This document shows, piece by piece, positions 47,315 to 60,686 of a stretch of 64,000 bases of DNA (position 1 is the stretch's first letter; each line of letters opens with the position of its first letter). The translations under genes and the position numbers were made by a program. A model generated the notes under the pieces. It did no database searches, was not told the DNA's origin, and worked only from the letters and a program-made list of their open reading frames with translations. Location: positions 375,001 to 439,000 of the forward strand of contig JAJGOT010000261.1 of NCBI GenBank assembly GCA_022457155.1, in the 5' to 3' direction. This DNA comes from Cladopsammia gracilis. Its lineage: Eukaryota; Cnidaria; Anthozoa; Scleractinia; Dendrophylliidae.

Positions 47315-47954
47315 GTAATACACGCTCGCAGCCTTCCAATATCTACATGTAGCGTATTGAGATGGAAAATTTTACTTAAAGCCGGAGATAATCAGTTGGA
47401 GAATAGAAAGGTATTTATCGTCATCTTGGGTGACCATATCCTTAATTCACATAACCTATTTGATTGATGAGGGGATGATACTATAAGGAGAAAATTGCTG
47501 CTGATCACCATTAGGGATGAAGGGGTAACAGACTGAAATTGACTGAGTTTTATTCAAGCCAAAAAACAAATAGTGGCCTCATCAATAACGAGTAAGGAAG
47601 CATCAATAGGAATGAGAATTCTTCCTATTTTGGTCTTGCTAATATGTCCAGCCTGTCCTCTCGGTAAAATATCAAAAATAACAAGGATCTAGAAAGATCA
47701 TTCAAAGCCATAAAATCATCACCTTTTAAGGACAACCAGTAAAATAAGAAAGAAAGATATATTATTTGCCTACACGGATAAAATTCCATCAGCTTTAAAA
47801 GGTGGCTTTTTTATCAAAAGTTTCCTTAAAATGATTGAAAAACAATTGGTAGTAACATCAGTTGCTGCTTGCCGGGCTGGCGCCGTGCAAGCATTATTTA
47901 GAACCGGTCTAAGAAGTTCTATGTGCCGAGTTGAATATGATATTTTAAATAGTT

Positions 47955-48239
47955 AACAACTATTCACCGAAGTGGAGGTGGGTAGTGGTGGATATTTACC
48001 GAGCCGCGAAGCAGCGAGGTAAATATCTAACACTACCCACCTACACTGAGGTGAATAGTTGTTTTAGTATATACTGAAACAGTGAGATGATATAACGAAA
48101 ATGATGCTTTTAACTCATTTATTCCTGTCAACGATTACAATTTTTCGCGCGCAAATTGCTGGGAGGTGAATAGCACTTGCTATTCCGAGTTTCAGTAGCC
48201 AATCAATGCTATCCGATCCACTGTTTCAGTATATACTAA
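47955..48239. mobile_element. Composite hairpin MITE inserted in unit 2
   Basis: First part is a long hairpin (AACAACTATTCACCGAAGTG ... CTGAGGTGAATAGTTGTT); second part is bounded by AGTATATACTGAAACAGTG and CACTGTTTCAGTATATACT. Units 1 and 3 show the empty site (AAATAGTTCCTG near 40437 and 53270). Confidence 0.85.
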
Positions 48240-50249
48240 TTCCTGTTATCGCGTATTATAACCCTAATTTCATTCACGTTATAATCCCCCACCCACCATA
48301 AACCCTACTGGCTAAATTCCTTAGAAAGAACCGTTTACAAGACTTGTTGGGATTTTACTAACAGTGATAGCTTGAATGTACCTTACTGGTTAATAAATGT
48401 GCCGTGCGTTCTGTTATAAAGCATCGAATAATGCGATCAACTGGCGCGCAAATTATTTTTTAACAAAATTTGAATATTAATTTTTTAGTAGAAATTGAAT
48501 GATAGATGGCAATAGAACACGTACTACGAACCTCTGAGTTGATAATTTATCTATTTCACTCCAGTCCACAAAGTTTCTTTGAAAATTCAAATGCGTTATT
48601 TTTTCGAAACCAGATTTTGCGCGTCTAAAAACAGACTATATAAAGCTGCATGTTTCACAATACAATGGAGCATTAGAAATAGATATATTACGGATCCGAA
48701 AAGAATACGCACAGCCAGCGGTAACTACCCACGGAGACTGTTCAGTGTACCGCATTCTAAGGCTTTCAAATCATTGTTTCATTCGAATGTTTGATTTGAG
48801 TCAGTAGATTTTAAAAGACATATTCATGGAATATTTCTTTAAACGGCACGCCACTTTTTTAAAATCGTTTGATCCTTTTTAAATAATGAAACTATCTTGA
48901 CAGAACAAAAAATGCTTTCATGATTGATACATTTCTTTCCAAAGACTGCTTAAAAAGCCTTTTGCCTTTCAAAATAAGTCAAGCACGTGGCTGAACCTTT
49001 TTCCACAAAATGCCACCGAACACCATCACAAACAGAAACACCCTTGATGGGTTATATTCCCATACTAAAAGCATAAAAATACAAAGACATAAGATCCAAA
49101 CCGATATTTAAAAGTTTCATTTCGATATTTGCGTGCTCCTTTCTTTGGCTGTGTAAAACCTGTCCAATGTGTCACAATGCTCCTATTGAAGTTAGTACAT
49201 TTTTAAAATTAATTGTCATAAATATTGTTTTCACACGGCACTATTTGAGACACCTTGTCATCGTAGACCAGTACGTGAAAGCTTTTAGCTTTTTCTGTTG
49301 ACAATTGGCTGTCAATTTGGTACTTAATTTAAAACACGCTTTTAAATAACTGCGCTACATTGAAATGTTTGCAGTGCGCATGCACGAGAAAGCTACCTGC
49401 GCCTTGTATTCATTCATTCATTCATTTTTGCCATTAACCACAAATACAACATCAGTATACAGAAATTTATAATACATTAAAGATAAAATAGACCATTCTA
49501 ACTAAATTATTTACAAAATCAAATGTTTAAAGTAATGGCAAGGAAGCCTATATAGAAGCCGGGGACTTATATACTATAGGCTTCCTTGAACTATAGGGTA
49601 AACCATGCGAATAAAGGGTACTGAATGCCGAAAATTTGGATTAATTTTTTTATAAAATAAAGAAAAGAATAGAAAAGAAGAGAAGCGAGAGAAAAAAAAA
49701 AGAAAATGTGTGTAGCTCAACAAAGAGTATATTTAACTGATACGTATTCTATTGTCGAAGGGAATTGAAACAAGATTGAATGTAAGTTCCTTGTGTACAG
49801 AAGAAAAAAATGATGCGTTTATTCGTAAAATCATCGCGCTAAGAAGCGAACTGCGATATTACAACAAAGAATATTAAAAAAAAAGAAAAATTAATTTAAA
49901 ATGTTTACAAGGTTTATTTATGGGGCTGGGCCTTACAATTTCAAATAAAATGAAAATGGAATTTACATGTTGAATTTAAGACTAATGTGTAATACTGCAA
50001 TGGTTATAAATATAATACGTTCTAAAAACGCGTCATTTACAGGTCGTGAGCGTGAAGGCACATTGCAGGAAATAAACTCTTTTTTAAACGTTCGCTCTTA
50101 CATTTAAAAAGCGATGGTCTACTGCTATAACGAAAAGAGCGACCATGCGCGGATACCCGAGTCGTCGGGATAAGATGGCAAAGGCGCGATTTGGGCTCCT
50201 TGATCTTGTCGAATGTTTCGCGCACAGTGCTTCACTGTGCGCTGGAAAG

Positions 50250-51028
50250 CATGCTAAAAAAAGCCTCTGGTTATGATAGGGTCAGCATTAGCGTGATCAA
50301 GGCCTGTCTACCGCACATTTTGCAAGTGATCACACAACTTTTTAGCAACTTTCTTATGTCGGGTTGTTTCCCCAAAGGACTGGAAGATAGGTGAGGTGGT
50401 GGCTCACTCTAAGGAGGGCGATCATGAAGAGCCTAGTAGCAACCGCCCGATCTTTCTATTGCCGGTCCTGTTAAAGGTTGTGCAGCGCATCGCCCACGAA
50501 CAATTCGTCAGCTTCCTCACATCTAACAATAACATGTCCATTCATCAAAGCGGGAACAGACATCTGCATTCCACAGAAACACTCGGAATTCTTTTCACCA
50601 ACCATCTGTTGAGAGCGGTTGACGAGAAAAAGGTGACGGGCGTCCTGATGCTCGACTTGAATAAGGCGTTTGATAGTATCCATCACATGACCTTGATTGC
50701 AAAGTTGCGCACGTTTGGCATCTTTGCTGAGGCTTTTTCTTGGTTTGCTAGTTACTTACTAGACAGACAACAGTGTGTACGTATAAATAATTCCAGGTCA
50801 AGCCTCCTAGCCATTTTGTCATGGTGTCCCTCAAGGTTCAATACCTGGACCTGTTCTATTCAACCTGCATGTACATCAACGACTTGCCTTGTGTTTGTAA
50901 CATCTGCAATGTGGAATCCTATGTGGACGACTCTAAACTGTATCTCTCCTTTCCTGGTAAAGAAGCTGACGCTGCCGTGGAGGATCTTCCGACAGACCTT
51001 TTACGTGTTGCTTCCCGGTGCTGCTCAA
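50250..51028 (+). pseudogene. LINE reverse transcriptase relic, unit 2
   Basis: Includes LMLDLNKAFDSIHH (motif A), GVPQGSIPGPVLFNL (motif B) and ESYVDDSKLYLSF (catalytic YVDD), but in different frames, so it is dead. Cut at 51027-51029, where it is fused to unit 3 sequence. Confidence 0.8.
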
Positions 51029-52588
51029 ACTTGAGCAGAATGAAAATTATAGTAAAGGAAAACTTAAAACTGTGCAGAAAGTCCACTTTTTCATTTGACC
51101 AATTTATCCTGAAAGGAAACCTTCTTGGTTCAGACTGACGCAAGAAATTATGCGTAGTAGTGATGTGCAATGCAATACTAATTAATCACCTTTTTTAGCT
51201 AAAAGTCTTTAAACCTTCTCATCAAGACATAATTTTGTACTGAAACTGCGAAATATTTGTCCTGTCTTTTATATGACAGAATACTGTACCTACAAATGAA
51301 AGATTTCTTGAACATTTATAAAAAGAACAAGATACACAGCTGAAGCTAATAGCATTTTGCACAGTTATATTTTCCTTCAAATTAAATCAGTGGGAAATGT
51401 GATACTACTTAACACTTCCCTGGCAATGATACCGTCGTCATGCGCGACAAATATGTTGTTTCCTTTTACAGCTACACGGTTATGACTTCCTCGGCCTCTT
51501 GCAATCAAGAAGCCTCTTTAAATGATATGCACTCTATAAAGCGCAGTGAGTAAAGAAGACTAAAGCTTCTTGGTTTACAATTTCTGTTCTTTATGTCTGG
51601 TTGTTTTTGGTAAACGAATGTGAACAATAGTTAGTATTTATGACTATTGGGGAGATGAGGTATTCCTCTGTAAGTAACGTTTTGACATTGGAGTAATAAC
51701 GCCATCCACATGAAAATAAGTCGTTTTCTCGCTTTTTTCTAAATTATACTAGGATCAAGTGAATGAATAGACTGCAAAAACAGTCGGGTTTGTTTCGCTG
51801 TTTGCTTGCAAAGGCGCAAGAAAAAAAAAACATTTCTCACATATCCCACTATCCGCATTCACACTCGCTCCAACCATTCGTTCAAGGACGGCGCGCATTC
51901 GTATGACGCAAACTGCGACTGTTTTCCAGTGCAGTGATGCGCTTCTTCGAAGTTTGACTTTAATTGTGTTTAATTTTGTTCACATTTTCAGACTAGAAGG
52001 AACAACATACCCATTATTTGGCAAAAATTGCTAAATTCCACATCATTTGCAGACCAGAACAGCTGAAACAAAAATCTTCTGCGCCCCACATAACGATATA
52101 AAAGTTTATAAAGAGAATGCACATATTTCATGAGTTATATTCCCATCTTAAAAGCATGGGTCAAGCATCATGTGTCCAATGTTTGACGCAATAATTATGA
52201 TTGACGGCAGTGTAAAGTGTAAAAATGTAATAGCTGGGCGATGATCAGAGTTCGCGTGTTATTGAAAGGCCCAGTAACAGTCAGCTGTGGTACGTTCGCA
52301 AAAATATCCCTTTAAACAATAACAGAAAGAATATCAAAGCCGAAGCAGGGCAGAGGGTAAGTTCTGTCTTTCCAAAATCCATTTATGGTACACAATATTG
52401 TAACTTATCTATTTCAAAGTCTACAGCTATGCTCATCGATCGAATAGCTATATCGTTTTTGAACTAATCTGTGAATAATATATTGTCCATTACTATTATT
52501 CCTTAACGGCCCTGAGAACAGAGAATAGAAGAAACTCGACATAGAAGTATTTATAAAGGGAGTCCTTGCTGTACAGAACGATGCGTAC

Positions 52589-52633
52589 GATGCCGCAAAG
52601 AAAGTTAAAAGGTTTAACTTTCTTTGCGGCATC
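52589..52633. repeat. Perfect 45-bp hairpin, unit 3
   Basis: Same 21-bp arms and AGG loop as at 39758-39802, unchanged. Confidence 0.9.
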
Positions 52634-55245
52634 GTAATACACGCTCGTAAGACACGCTCGCAGCCTTCCAATATCTACATGTAGAGTATTGAGATGGATA
52701 ATTTTACTTAAAGCCGGAGAGAATCATTTGGAGAATAGGAAGGTGTTTATCGTACTCCAAGGCCAGTCATCGTGTTGATTCATCTTGGGTGACCATATCC
52801 TTAATTCACATAACCTATTTGATTGATGAGGTGATGATACTATAAGGAGAAAATTGCGGCTGATCACCATTAGGGATGAAGGGGTAACAGACTGAAATTG
52901 ACTGAGTTTTATTCAAGCCAAAACACAAATAGTGGCCTCATCAATAACGAGTAAGGAAGCATCAATAGGAATGAGAATTCTTCCCATTTTGGTCTTGCTA
53001 AGGATCTAAAAAGATCATTCAAAGCTATAAATTCATCACCTTTAAAGGACAACCAGTACAATAAGAAAGGAAGTTATATTATTTGCCTACACGGAAAAGA
53101 AATCCATCACCTTTTAAAGGTGACTTTTTATCAAAAGTTTCCTTAAAATGATTGAAAAACAATTGGCAGTATATAACATCAGTTGCTGCTTGCCGGGCTG
53201 GCGCCGTGCAAGCATTATTGAGAACCGGCCTAAGAAGTTCTATGTTCCGAGTTGAATATGATACTTTAAATAGTTCCTGTTATCGCGTATTATAACCCTA
53301 ATTTCATTCACGTTACAACCCTCCACCCACCAGAAACCCTACCGGCTAAATTCCTTAGAAAGAACCGTTTACAAGACTTGTTGGGATTTTACTAACAGTG
53401 ATAGCTTAAATGTACCTTACTGGTTGATAAATGTGCTTCCTGTGCGTCCTTTTATAAAGCATCGAATAATGCGATCAACTCGCGCAAATTATTTTTAAAC
53501 AAAATTTGAATATTAATTTTTTAGTGGAAATTGGATGATAGATGGCAATAGAACACGCACTACGAACCTCTGAGGTGATAATTTATCTATTTCACTCCGA
53601 TCCAAAAAGTTTCTTTGAAAAATTCAAATGCGATATTTTTTCGAAACCAGATTTTGCGCGTCCAAAAACAGACTATATAAAGTCGCATGTTTCACAATAC
53701 AATGGAGCATTAGAAATACATGCAATACGGATCCGAAAAGAATACGCACAGCCAGCGGTAACTACCCACGGAGACTGTTCAGTGTACCGCATTCTAAGGA
53801 TTTCAAATCATTGTTTCATCCGAATGTTTGCTTTGACTCAGTAGATTTTAAAAGACATATTCATGGAATATTTCTTTAAACGGCACGCCACTTTTTTAAA
53901 ATCGTTTGATCCTTTTTAACTAATGAAACTATCTTGACAGAAAAAAAAGCGTTTTCATGATTGATAGATTTCTTTCCAAAGACTACTTTAAAAGCCTTTT
54001 GTTTTCCAAAATAAGTCAAGCACGTGGTTGAACCTTTTCCCACAAAATGCCGCCGAACACCATCACACACAGAAACACCTTTGATGGGTTATATTCCCAT
54101 ACTAAAAGCATACAAAGACAAAGACATAAGATCCAAACCGATATTTAGTTTCATTTCGTTATTTGCGTGCTCTTTTCTTTGGCTGTGTAAAACCTGTCCA
54201 ATGTGTCACAATGCTCCTATTGATTTGAGACACGTTGTCATCGTAGACCAATACGTGAAAGCTTTTAGCTTTCTCTGTTGACAATTGGCTGTCAGTTTGG
54301 TACTTAATTTAAAACACGCTTTTAAATAATAACTGCGCCACATTGAAATGTTTGCAGTGCGCATGCACGAGAAAGCTACCTGCGCCTTGTATTCATTCAT
54401 TCATTCATTTTTGCCATTAACCACAAATACAGCATCAGTATACAGAAATTTATAATACATTAAAGATAAAATACACTATTCTAACTAAATTATTTACAAA
54501 ATCAAATGTTTAAAGTGGTAATGGCAAGGAAGCCGATATAGAAGCCGGGGACTTATATACTATAGGCTTCCTTGAACTATAGGGTAAACCATGCGAATAA
54601 AGGGTACTGAATGCCGAAAATTTGGATTAATTTTTTTATAAAATAAAGAAAAGAATAGAAAAGAAGAGAAGAGAAGAGAAGCGAGAGAAAAAAAAAAGAA
54701 AATGTGTGTAGCTCAACAAAAGGTATATTTAACTGATACGTATTCTATTGTCGAAGGGAATTGAAACAAGATTGAATGTAAGTTCCTTGTGTACAGAAGA
54801 AAAAAATGATGCGTTTATTCGTAAAATCATCGCGCTAAGAAGCGAACTGCGATATTACAACAAAGAATATTAAAAAAAGAAAAATTAATTTAAAATGTTT
54901 ACAAGGTTTATCTATGGGGCTGGGCCTTACAATTTCAAATAAAATGAAAATGGAATTTACATGTTGAATTTAAGACTAATGTGTAATACTGCAATGGTTA
55001 TAAATATAATACGTTCTAAAAACGCGTCATTTACAGGCCGTGAGCGTGAAGGCACATTGCAAGAAATAAACTCTTTTTTAAACGTTCGCTCTTACATTTA
55101 AAAAGCGATGGTCTACTGCTATAACGAAAAGAGCGACCATGCGCGGATACCCGAGTCGTCGGGATAAGATGGCAAAGGCGCGATTTGGGCTCCTTGATCT
55201 TGTCGAATGTTTTCGCGCACAGTGCTTCACTGTTCGCTGGAATGC

Positions 55246-56160
55246 ATGCTAAAAAAGTCTCTGGTTATGAAAGGGTCAGCGTTAGCGTGATCAAGGCCTG
55301 TCTACCGCACATTTTGCAAGTGATCACACAACTTTTTAGCAACTTTCTTATGTCGGATTGTTTCCCCAAAGGACTGGAAAATAGGTGAGGTGGTGGCTCA
55401 CTCTAAGGAGGGCGATCATGAAGAGCCTAGTAGCAACCGCCCGATCTTTCTATTGCCGGTCCTGTTAAAGGTTCTGGAGCGCAACGCCCACGAAAAATTC
55501 GTCAGCTTCCTCACATCTTACAATAACATGTCCATTCATCAAAGCGGGAACAGACAGCTGCATTCCACAGAAACACTCGGAATTCTTTTCACCAACCATC
55601 TGTTGAGAGCGGTTGACGAGAAAAAGGTGAAGGGCGTCCTGATGCTCGACTTGAATAAGGCGTTTGATAGTATCCATCACATGACCTTGCTTGCAAAGTT
55701 GCGCACGTTTGGCGTCTTTGCTGAGGCTTTTTCTTGGTTTGCTAGTTACTTACTAGACAGACAACAGTGTGTGCGTACAAATAATTCCAGGTCAAGCCTC
55801 CTAGCCATTTTGTCATGGTGTCCCTCAATGTTCAATACTTGGACCTGTTCTATTCAACCTGCATGTACATCAACGACTTGCCTTGTGTTTGTAACATCTG
55901 CAATGTGGAATCCTATGTGGACGACTCTAAACTGTATCTCTCCTTAGTTTCCTGGTAAAGAAGCTGACGCTGCCGTGGAGGATCTTACGACAGACCTTTT
56001 ACGTGTTGCTTCCCGGTGCTGCTCAAATGGTTTAGTTATAAACCCTGACAAAGCCAAGTTCTGTGTCTTTGGTTCCAGGAAGATGCTCGCTCAGATCTCG
56101 ATCCCTACACTGACATTCATGGAGAAGGAGCTCACAGTCGTAGATTCCGTGAAGGAAGGG
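55246..56160 (+). pseudogene. LINE reverse transcriptase relic, unit 3 (longest)
   Basis: Carries the N-terminal SGYERVSVSVIKACLP, AHSKEGDHEEPSSNRPI, DLNKAFDSIHH, the YVDD region and INPDKAKFCVFGSRKM. At least three frameshifts or stops separate them. CR1/L2-like clade by motif style; exact clade not determined. Confidence 0.8.
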
Positions 56161-56294
56161 TTGTATTGTATTGCCTCTCTCCTTGCATGCAATATCGTAC
56201 ACCCGGAGATTTCGAGGGCTTCGTGATAATGGAGTGCAGGATAGATAATACGAAATGCGCGCTTTTGGACCCTTTCAATTATTTCGGGCAGCAA
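56159..56294 (-). pseudogene. Second LINE C-terminal fragment, opposite strand, unit 3
   Basis: Identical in content to 42779-42914, at the same junction. Confidence 0.7.
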
Positions 56295-56670
56295 TAAGAC
56301 TATTCCTAAACGGCCATGAGAACAGGGAATAGAAACTTGACTTGAAACTATTTATAAAGGGAGACACAAAATTTCTACCTCTCGATCATTTCCATTTTCC
56401 CTCTTTATGTACAATTTTTTTAATGATTCACAAAGCAGTTTAGAGAATCGCGTCAGTTTGGCATTAGCTTTGTAGAGAACGATGCGTAAATATGCCGCAA
56501 AGAAAGTTAAAAAGCGGTAAAATTTCATAGCGAAGTCGAACGGAACAAGACGAGAATTGCTTTACTGAGCAATGAGACATACATATATATCACTTCATTT
56601 TTTATTTCAATAAATGATTAGAAGAAAATTGTATCGATATTTATATTTTTCATATACAGTCCTTTAATGG

Positions 56671-56820
56671 GCTTTACGCAACGCAACCTTTGTGCGTTAT
56701 TCGAGTTAACGCGTCTTTACACAACCAACCTTTACGCGTTATTCGAGTAACGCGTCTTTACGCAACCAACCTTTATGCGTTATTCGAGTATCGCGTCTTT
56801 ACGCAACCAACCTTTATACG
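56671..56820. repeat. 47-bp tandem repeat, three units (unit 3 end)
   Basis: Homologue of 43291-43440, upstream of the secreted-protein exon of unit 4. Absent upstream of copy 1 at 36161. Confidence 0.9.
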
Positions 56821-56945
56821 GTAAAGTTTCATAGCGAAGTCCAACGGAACAAGAAGAGAATTGCTTTACTGAGCAATAAGACATACATGCATATCACTTC
56901 ATTTTTTATTTCTATAATATTTTTTGTTATTTTATTTTATAGAAC

Positions 56946-57242
56946 ATGGCAATCGTCTCTGTTGTATTCTCCGCCATAACGCTCCTACTCGTCACCGAGC
57001 AAGCTTTTTCACGACCAACCTTCGAACCCGACCCAACTCCCAGCAACACCCCCACCCCCACCACTCCAGCGGGATGCTATTACGACGGCAGATTGTACCA
57101 GCGTGGTGAAGTGATCAACCAGACGAAATGCAGTAAAACTGTATGTGTAGGTGATAGCTTCGGCTCTTATCAAGTGGTTACTTTGGATTTTCTATGTGTA
57201 TTCTCCACTACACCAGGACGCCCACTCACTGGCCGCAAGTGA
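56946..57242 (+). CDS. Small secreted Pro/Thr-rich four-cysteine protein, copy 3 (unit 4)
   Basis: Intact 98-residue paralogue of the protein at 43566, with a stalk two TP repeats shorter, an extra Asp after the first Tyr pair (YYDGR) and a few substitutions (RLYQRGEV, CVGDSF). The signal peptide, four cysteines, NQT sequon and terminal GRK are unchanged, so the frame is under constraint or the copy is very recent. It has the same acceptor and 3' context, including the 60-bp tandem duplication. Confidence 0.7.
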   Translation: MAIVSVVFSAITLLLVTEQAFSRPTFEPDPTPSNTPTPTTPAGCYYDGRLYQRGEVINQTKCSKTVCVGDSFGSYQVVTLDFLCVFSTTPGRPLTGRK

Positions 57243-58408
57243 CGTCATCTCATCATCTACCCGGAGAAAGTAATCTTATCAAAGAACACTGGTTCAACAT
57301 ATAACAATGTTAATCTTATTGCTGAAATTAAATGATGGGTCAGGTTGAACACTTGTTCAACATATAACAATGTTAATCTTATTGCTGAAATTAAATAATG
57401 GGTCAGGTTAACAAAAGAGTGTTGTTATCTTCTTGCGTTTATATCACCCCGTGGTCTTCCGTTGTTTCTCATTTGTTTGACCGCGCCAAAAACAAAAGCC
57501 CTAGGGTGGAAAATGCGCACGAGAACTTGGACTATTTCGGTGAAAATTCTGCTGTTTTCCACAAAGGGAATCTGAGAAGTAAAGATACAGCGAAACCTGT
57601 ATTAAGCGGACCCCATATTAAGCAGACATCCTCTGTTAAGCGGACACCAGCAGCTTGGGTCCCTTAATTTTCTTCCCATATTTACTGTAAAATGAACATG
57701 TATTCAGCGGACACCCTGTCAGTTAAGCGAACACTAGCGAGGGTCCCGAGGGTGTCCGCTTAATAAAGGTTTCACTGTTCTTTCGGAAGCAATACGTGCT
57801 CGCGAAGATCGACGTTTAGCTGATCTCACCTTACCTCAAGTTATCGCTATAAGAATACATTTCCATTCTCAAACATCCCCTAACACTCTCTCATTGCCTA
57901 GTCATTTCACCAAAACTGCTTAAATGCCCGGAGGAGGAACTCCCATATAAGATTTATTACGGGGGTGACTTGGGTACCAGTCTCTCATTAGTTTCTGCCG
58001 CTAAAAGGTACAAAATCTTTCTGAAAAGTTGATCCTGCCAGCATATTGTTCAGGTATTCAAGCCTTATAAAGACATCAGAATAACTACTACAAACACCCT
58101 TAATGTAGTAACCCCTAAAGGATATGACAATTACCCCCGCCATTTTAACATGCGATCCCCCCTCCCCCGCGGGCTTTAAATGCTAATTATCAATGCCCGA
58201 TGAATTAACACCTGTTTATTCCTTCAACTCCGAAACGCCATTAGGCGTGCTTAAGGTACCGCCCCATGAGAGCACGCATTGACTTTCTACTGTAAGTATC
58301 TCCAACATGTTCTTTGAAACACTTTCTCGCTTTCCTTACATACGTCATATAAGGCGCTCCTCGTTTCTTCACTTATGGTCCCTACAAAGCGCCATTTTTT
58401 TTTCTGAC

Positions 58409-58519
58409 ATGGAAATGCCAAAGCAGGAGAGGACAGATGTAAGGACCGACTTAAATGTGTCATCAAGTTTCAATTTATTGCTCGAAAAGGAAACAAGAAA
58501 GGTTGTATTATATAAATAG
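58409..58519 (+). other. Short conserved frame next to a strong splice donor, unit 4
   Basis: Homologue of 45022-45132 with one Lys-to-Glu change; GTAAGT follows at 58520. Confidence 0.25.
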
Positions 58520-58771
58520 GTAAGTGTGAAGATCGGAACCATACGGGTGGAGTGCTCAATACCGGGGTAGAGCTGAATAGTAAAACAAAACGTTAAACCC
58601 AAGTTACTTCATAAGAACTTTGTTTCACTACAAATTTGTTTAGTATAGTAAGTGTAGCTTACCACACTCTTGAGGTGAAACGTCGCAACTTATGAATACA
58701 TGTAACTGAATCGCATATACGCGTGACATTCTGACAATAGTCTATTGTTAAAGTATGCTAATAATAGAAGG

Positions 58772-59085
58772 TTACTGGTTACATAACAAATATTTCTTTC
58801 TATGTCTACAAGTGAATACAAGCCCATTTCTACTGTTGAGTGAGCTCAGTTCTGGGTGGCAAACAATGGTAAATTTTTCAGATAGGCATAGATTACATCG
58901 TTTGGTTTTGTTAGAGTAGGGTTTACATTGTTTGATTATTTTCCATTTGCTTGAGCATTGGACATCTAATTCCTTTAAACCAAATGTATTCGCTAAGTAT
59001 AAATTTGCCACTGAACTAAAAAAGATGGTCATTATGAAAGACTGTTTTGGGGTAAAGACAACAAATATAAACTTGAGCAGAATGA
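58772..59085 (-). pseudogene. Penelope-like GIY-YIG relic, unit 4
   Basis: Homologue of 37899-38212; KTKRCNLCLSEK and CRHRKKYLL are preserved. Confidence 0.5.
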
Positions 59086-60641
59086 AAATTGGAGAAAAGG
59101 AAAAAAAAACTGTGCAAAAAGTCCACTTATTCATTTGACCAATTAATCCTGAAAGGAAACCTTCTTGGTTCAGACTGACGCAAGAAATAATGCGTAGTAG
59201 TGATGTGCAATGCAATACTAATTAATCACCTTTTTTAGCTAAAAGTCTTTAAACCTTCTCATCAAGACATAATTTTGTACTGAAACTGCGAAAAATTTGT
59301 CCTGTCTTTTATATGACAGAATACTGTACCTACAAATGAAAGATTTCTTAAACATTTATAAAAAGAACAAGATACACAGCTGAAGCTAATAGCATTTTGC
59401 ACAGTTATATTTTCCTTCAAATTAAATCAGTGGGAAATGTGATACTACTTAACACTTCCCTGGCAATGATACCGTCGTCATGCGCGACAAATATGTTGTT
59501 TCCTTTTACAGCTACACAGTTATGACTTCCTCGGCCTCTTGCAATCAAGAAGCCTCTTTAAATGATATGCACTCTATAAAGCGCAGTGAGTAAAGAAGAC
59601 TAAAGCTTCTTGGTTTACAATTTCTGTTCTTTGTGTCTGGTTGTTTTTGGTAAACGAATGTGAACAATAGTTAGTATTTATGACTATTGGGGAGATGAGG
59701 TATTCCTCTGTAAGTAACGTTTTGACATTGGAGTAATAACGCCATCCACATGAAAATAAGTCGTTATATCGCTTTTTTCTGAATTATACTAGGATCAAGT
59801 GAATGAATAGACTGTAAAAACAGTCGGGTTTGTTTCGCTGTTTGCTTTCAAAGGCGCAAGAAAGAAGAGCATTTCCCATTCTCCGTATTCACACTTGCTC
59901 CAGACCATTCGTTGAAGAACGGCGAGCATTCGCATGGCCAACGCAAACTGCGACTGTTTTCCAGTGCAGTGATGCACTTCTTCGAAGTTTGACTTTAATT
60001 GTGTTTAATTTTGTTCACATTTTCAGACTAGAAGGCACAACATACCCATTATTTGGCAAAAATTGCTAAATTCCACATCATTTGCAGACCGGAACAGCTA
60101 AAAAAAATAATCTTCTGCGCCCCACATAACGATATAAAAATTTATAAAGAGAATGCAGATATTTCAAAGCAAGTTATATTCCCGTCTTAAAAGCATGGGT
60201 CAAGCATCATGTGTCCAATGTTTGTCGCAATAGTTATGATTGACGGCAGTGTAAAGTGTAAAAATGTAATAGCTGGGGCTTGATGATCAGAGTTCGCGTG
60301 TTATCTAAAGGCGCAGTAACAGTCAACTGTTATTTTGGTACGTTCACCAAAGACCCCTTTAAACAAAAACAAAAAGAATATCAACGTCGAAGCAGGGCAG
60401 AGGGTAAGTTTTCTCTTTCAAAAATCCATTTATGGTACACAATATTGTAACTTATCTATTTCAAAGTCTAGAGCTATGCTCATCGATCGCGAATAGCAAT
60501 ATCATTCGTTTTTGAACTAATCTGTGAAGAATATATTGTCCATTACTATTATTCCTTAACGGCCGTGAAAACAGAGAATAGAAGAAACTCCATATAGAAT
60601 TATTTATAAAGGGAGTCCTTGCTGTACAGAACGATGCGTAC

Positions 60642-60686
60642 GATGCCGCAAAGAAAGTTAAAAGGTTTAACTTTCTTTGCGGCATC
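60642..60686. repeat. Perfect 45-bp hairpin, unit 4
   Basis: Same 21-bp arms and AGG loop as at 39758-39802, unchanged. Confidence 0.9.

Larger units (their letters stand above)
43531..51028 (+). repeat. Tandem array unit 2
   Basis: Same order as unit 1 but with a 285-bp MITE at 47955-48239 and a duplicated 60 bp after the gene. Ends abruptly inside the reverse transcriptase relic at 51027-51029. Nearly identical to unit 4. Confidence 0.9.
51029..56910 (+). repeat. Tandem array unit 3, 5'-truncated
   Basis: Begins at the position equal to 38198 of unit 1, so it lacks the gene and the 2 kb after it. The rest follows unit 1 closely and includes the most complete reverse transcriptase relic (55246-56160). 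Confidence 0.9.
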
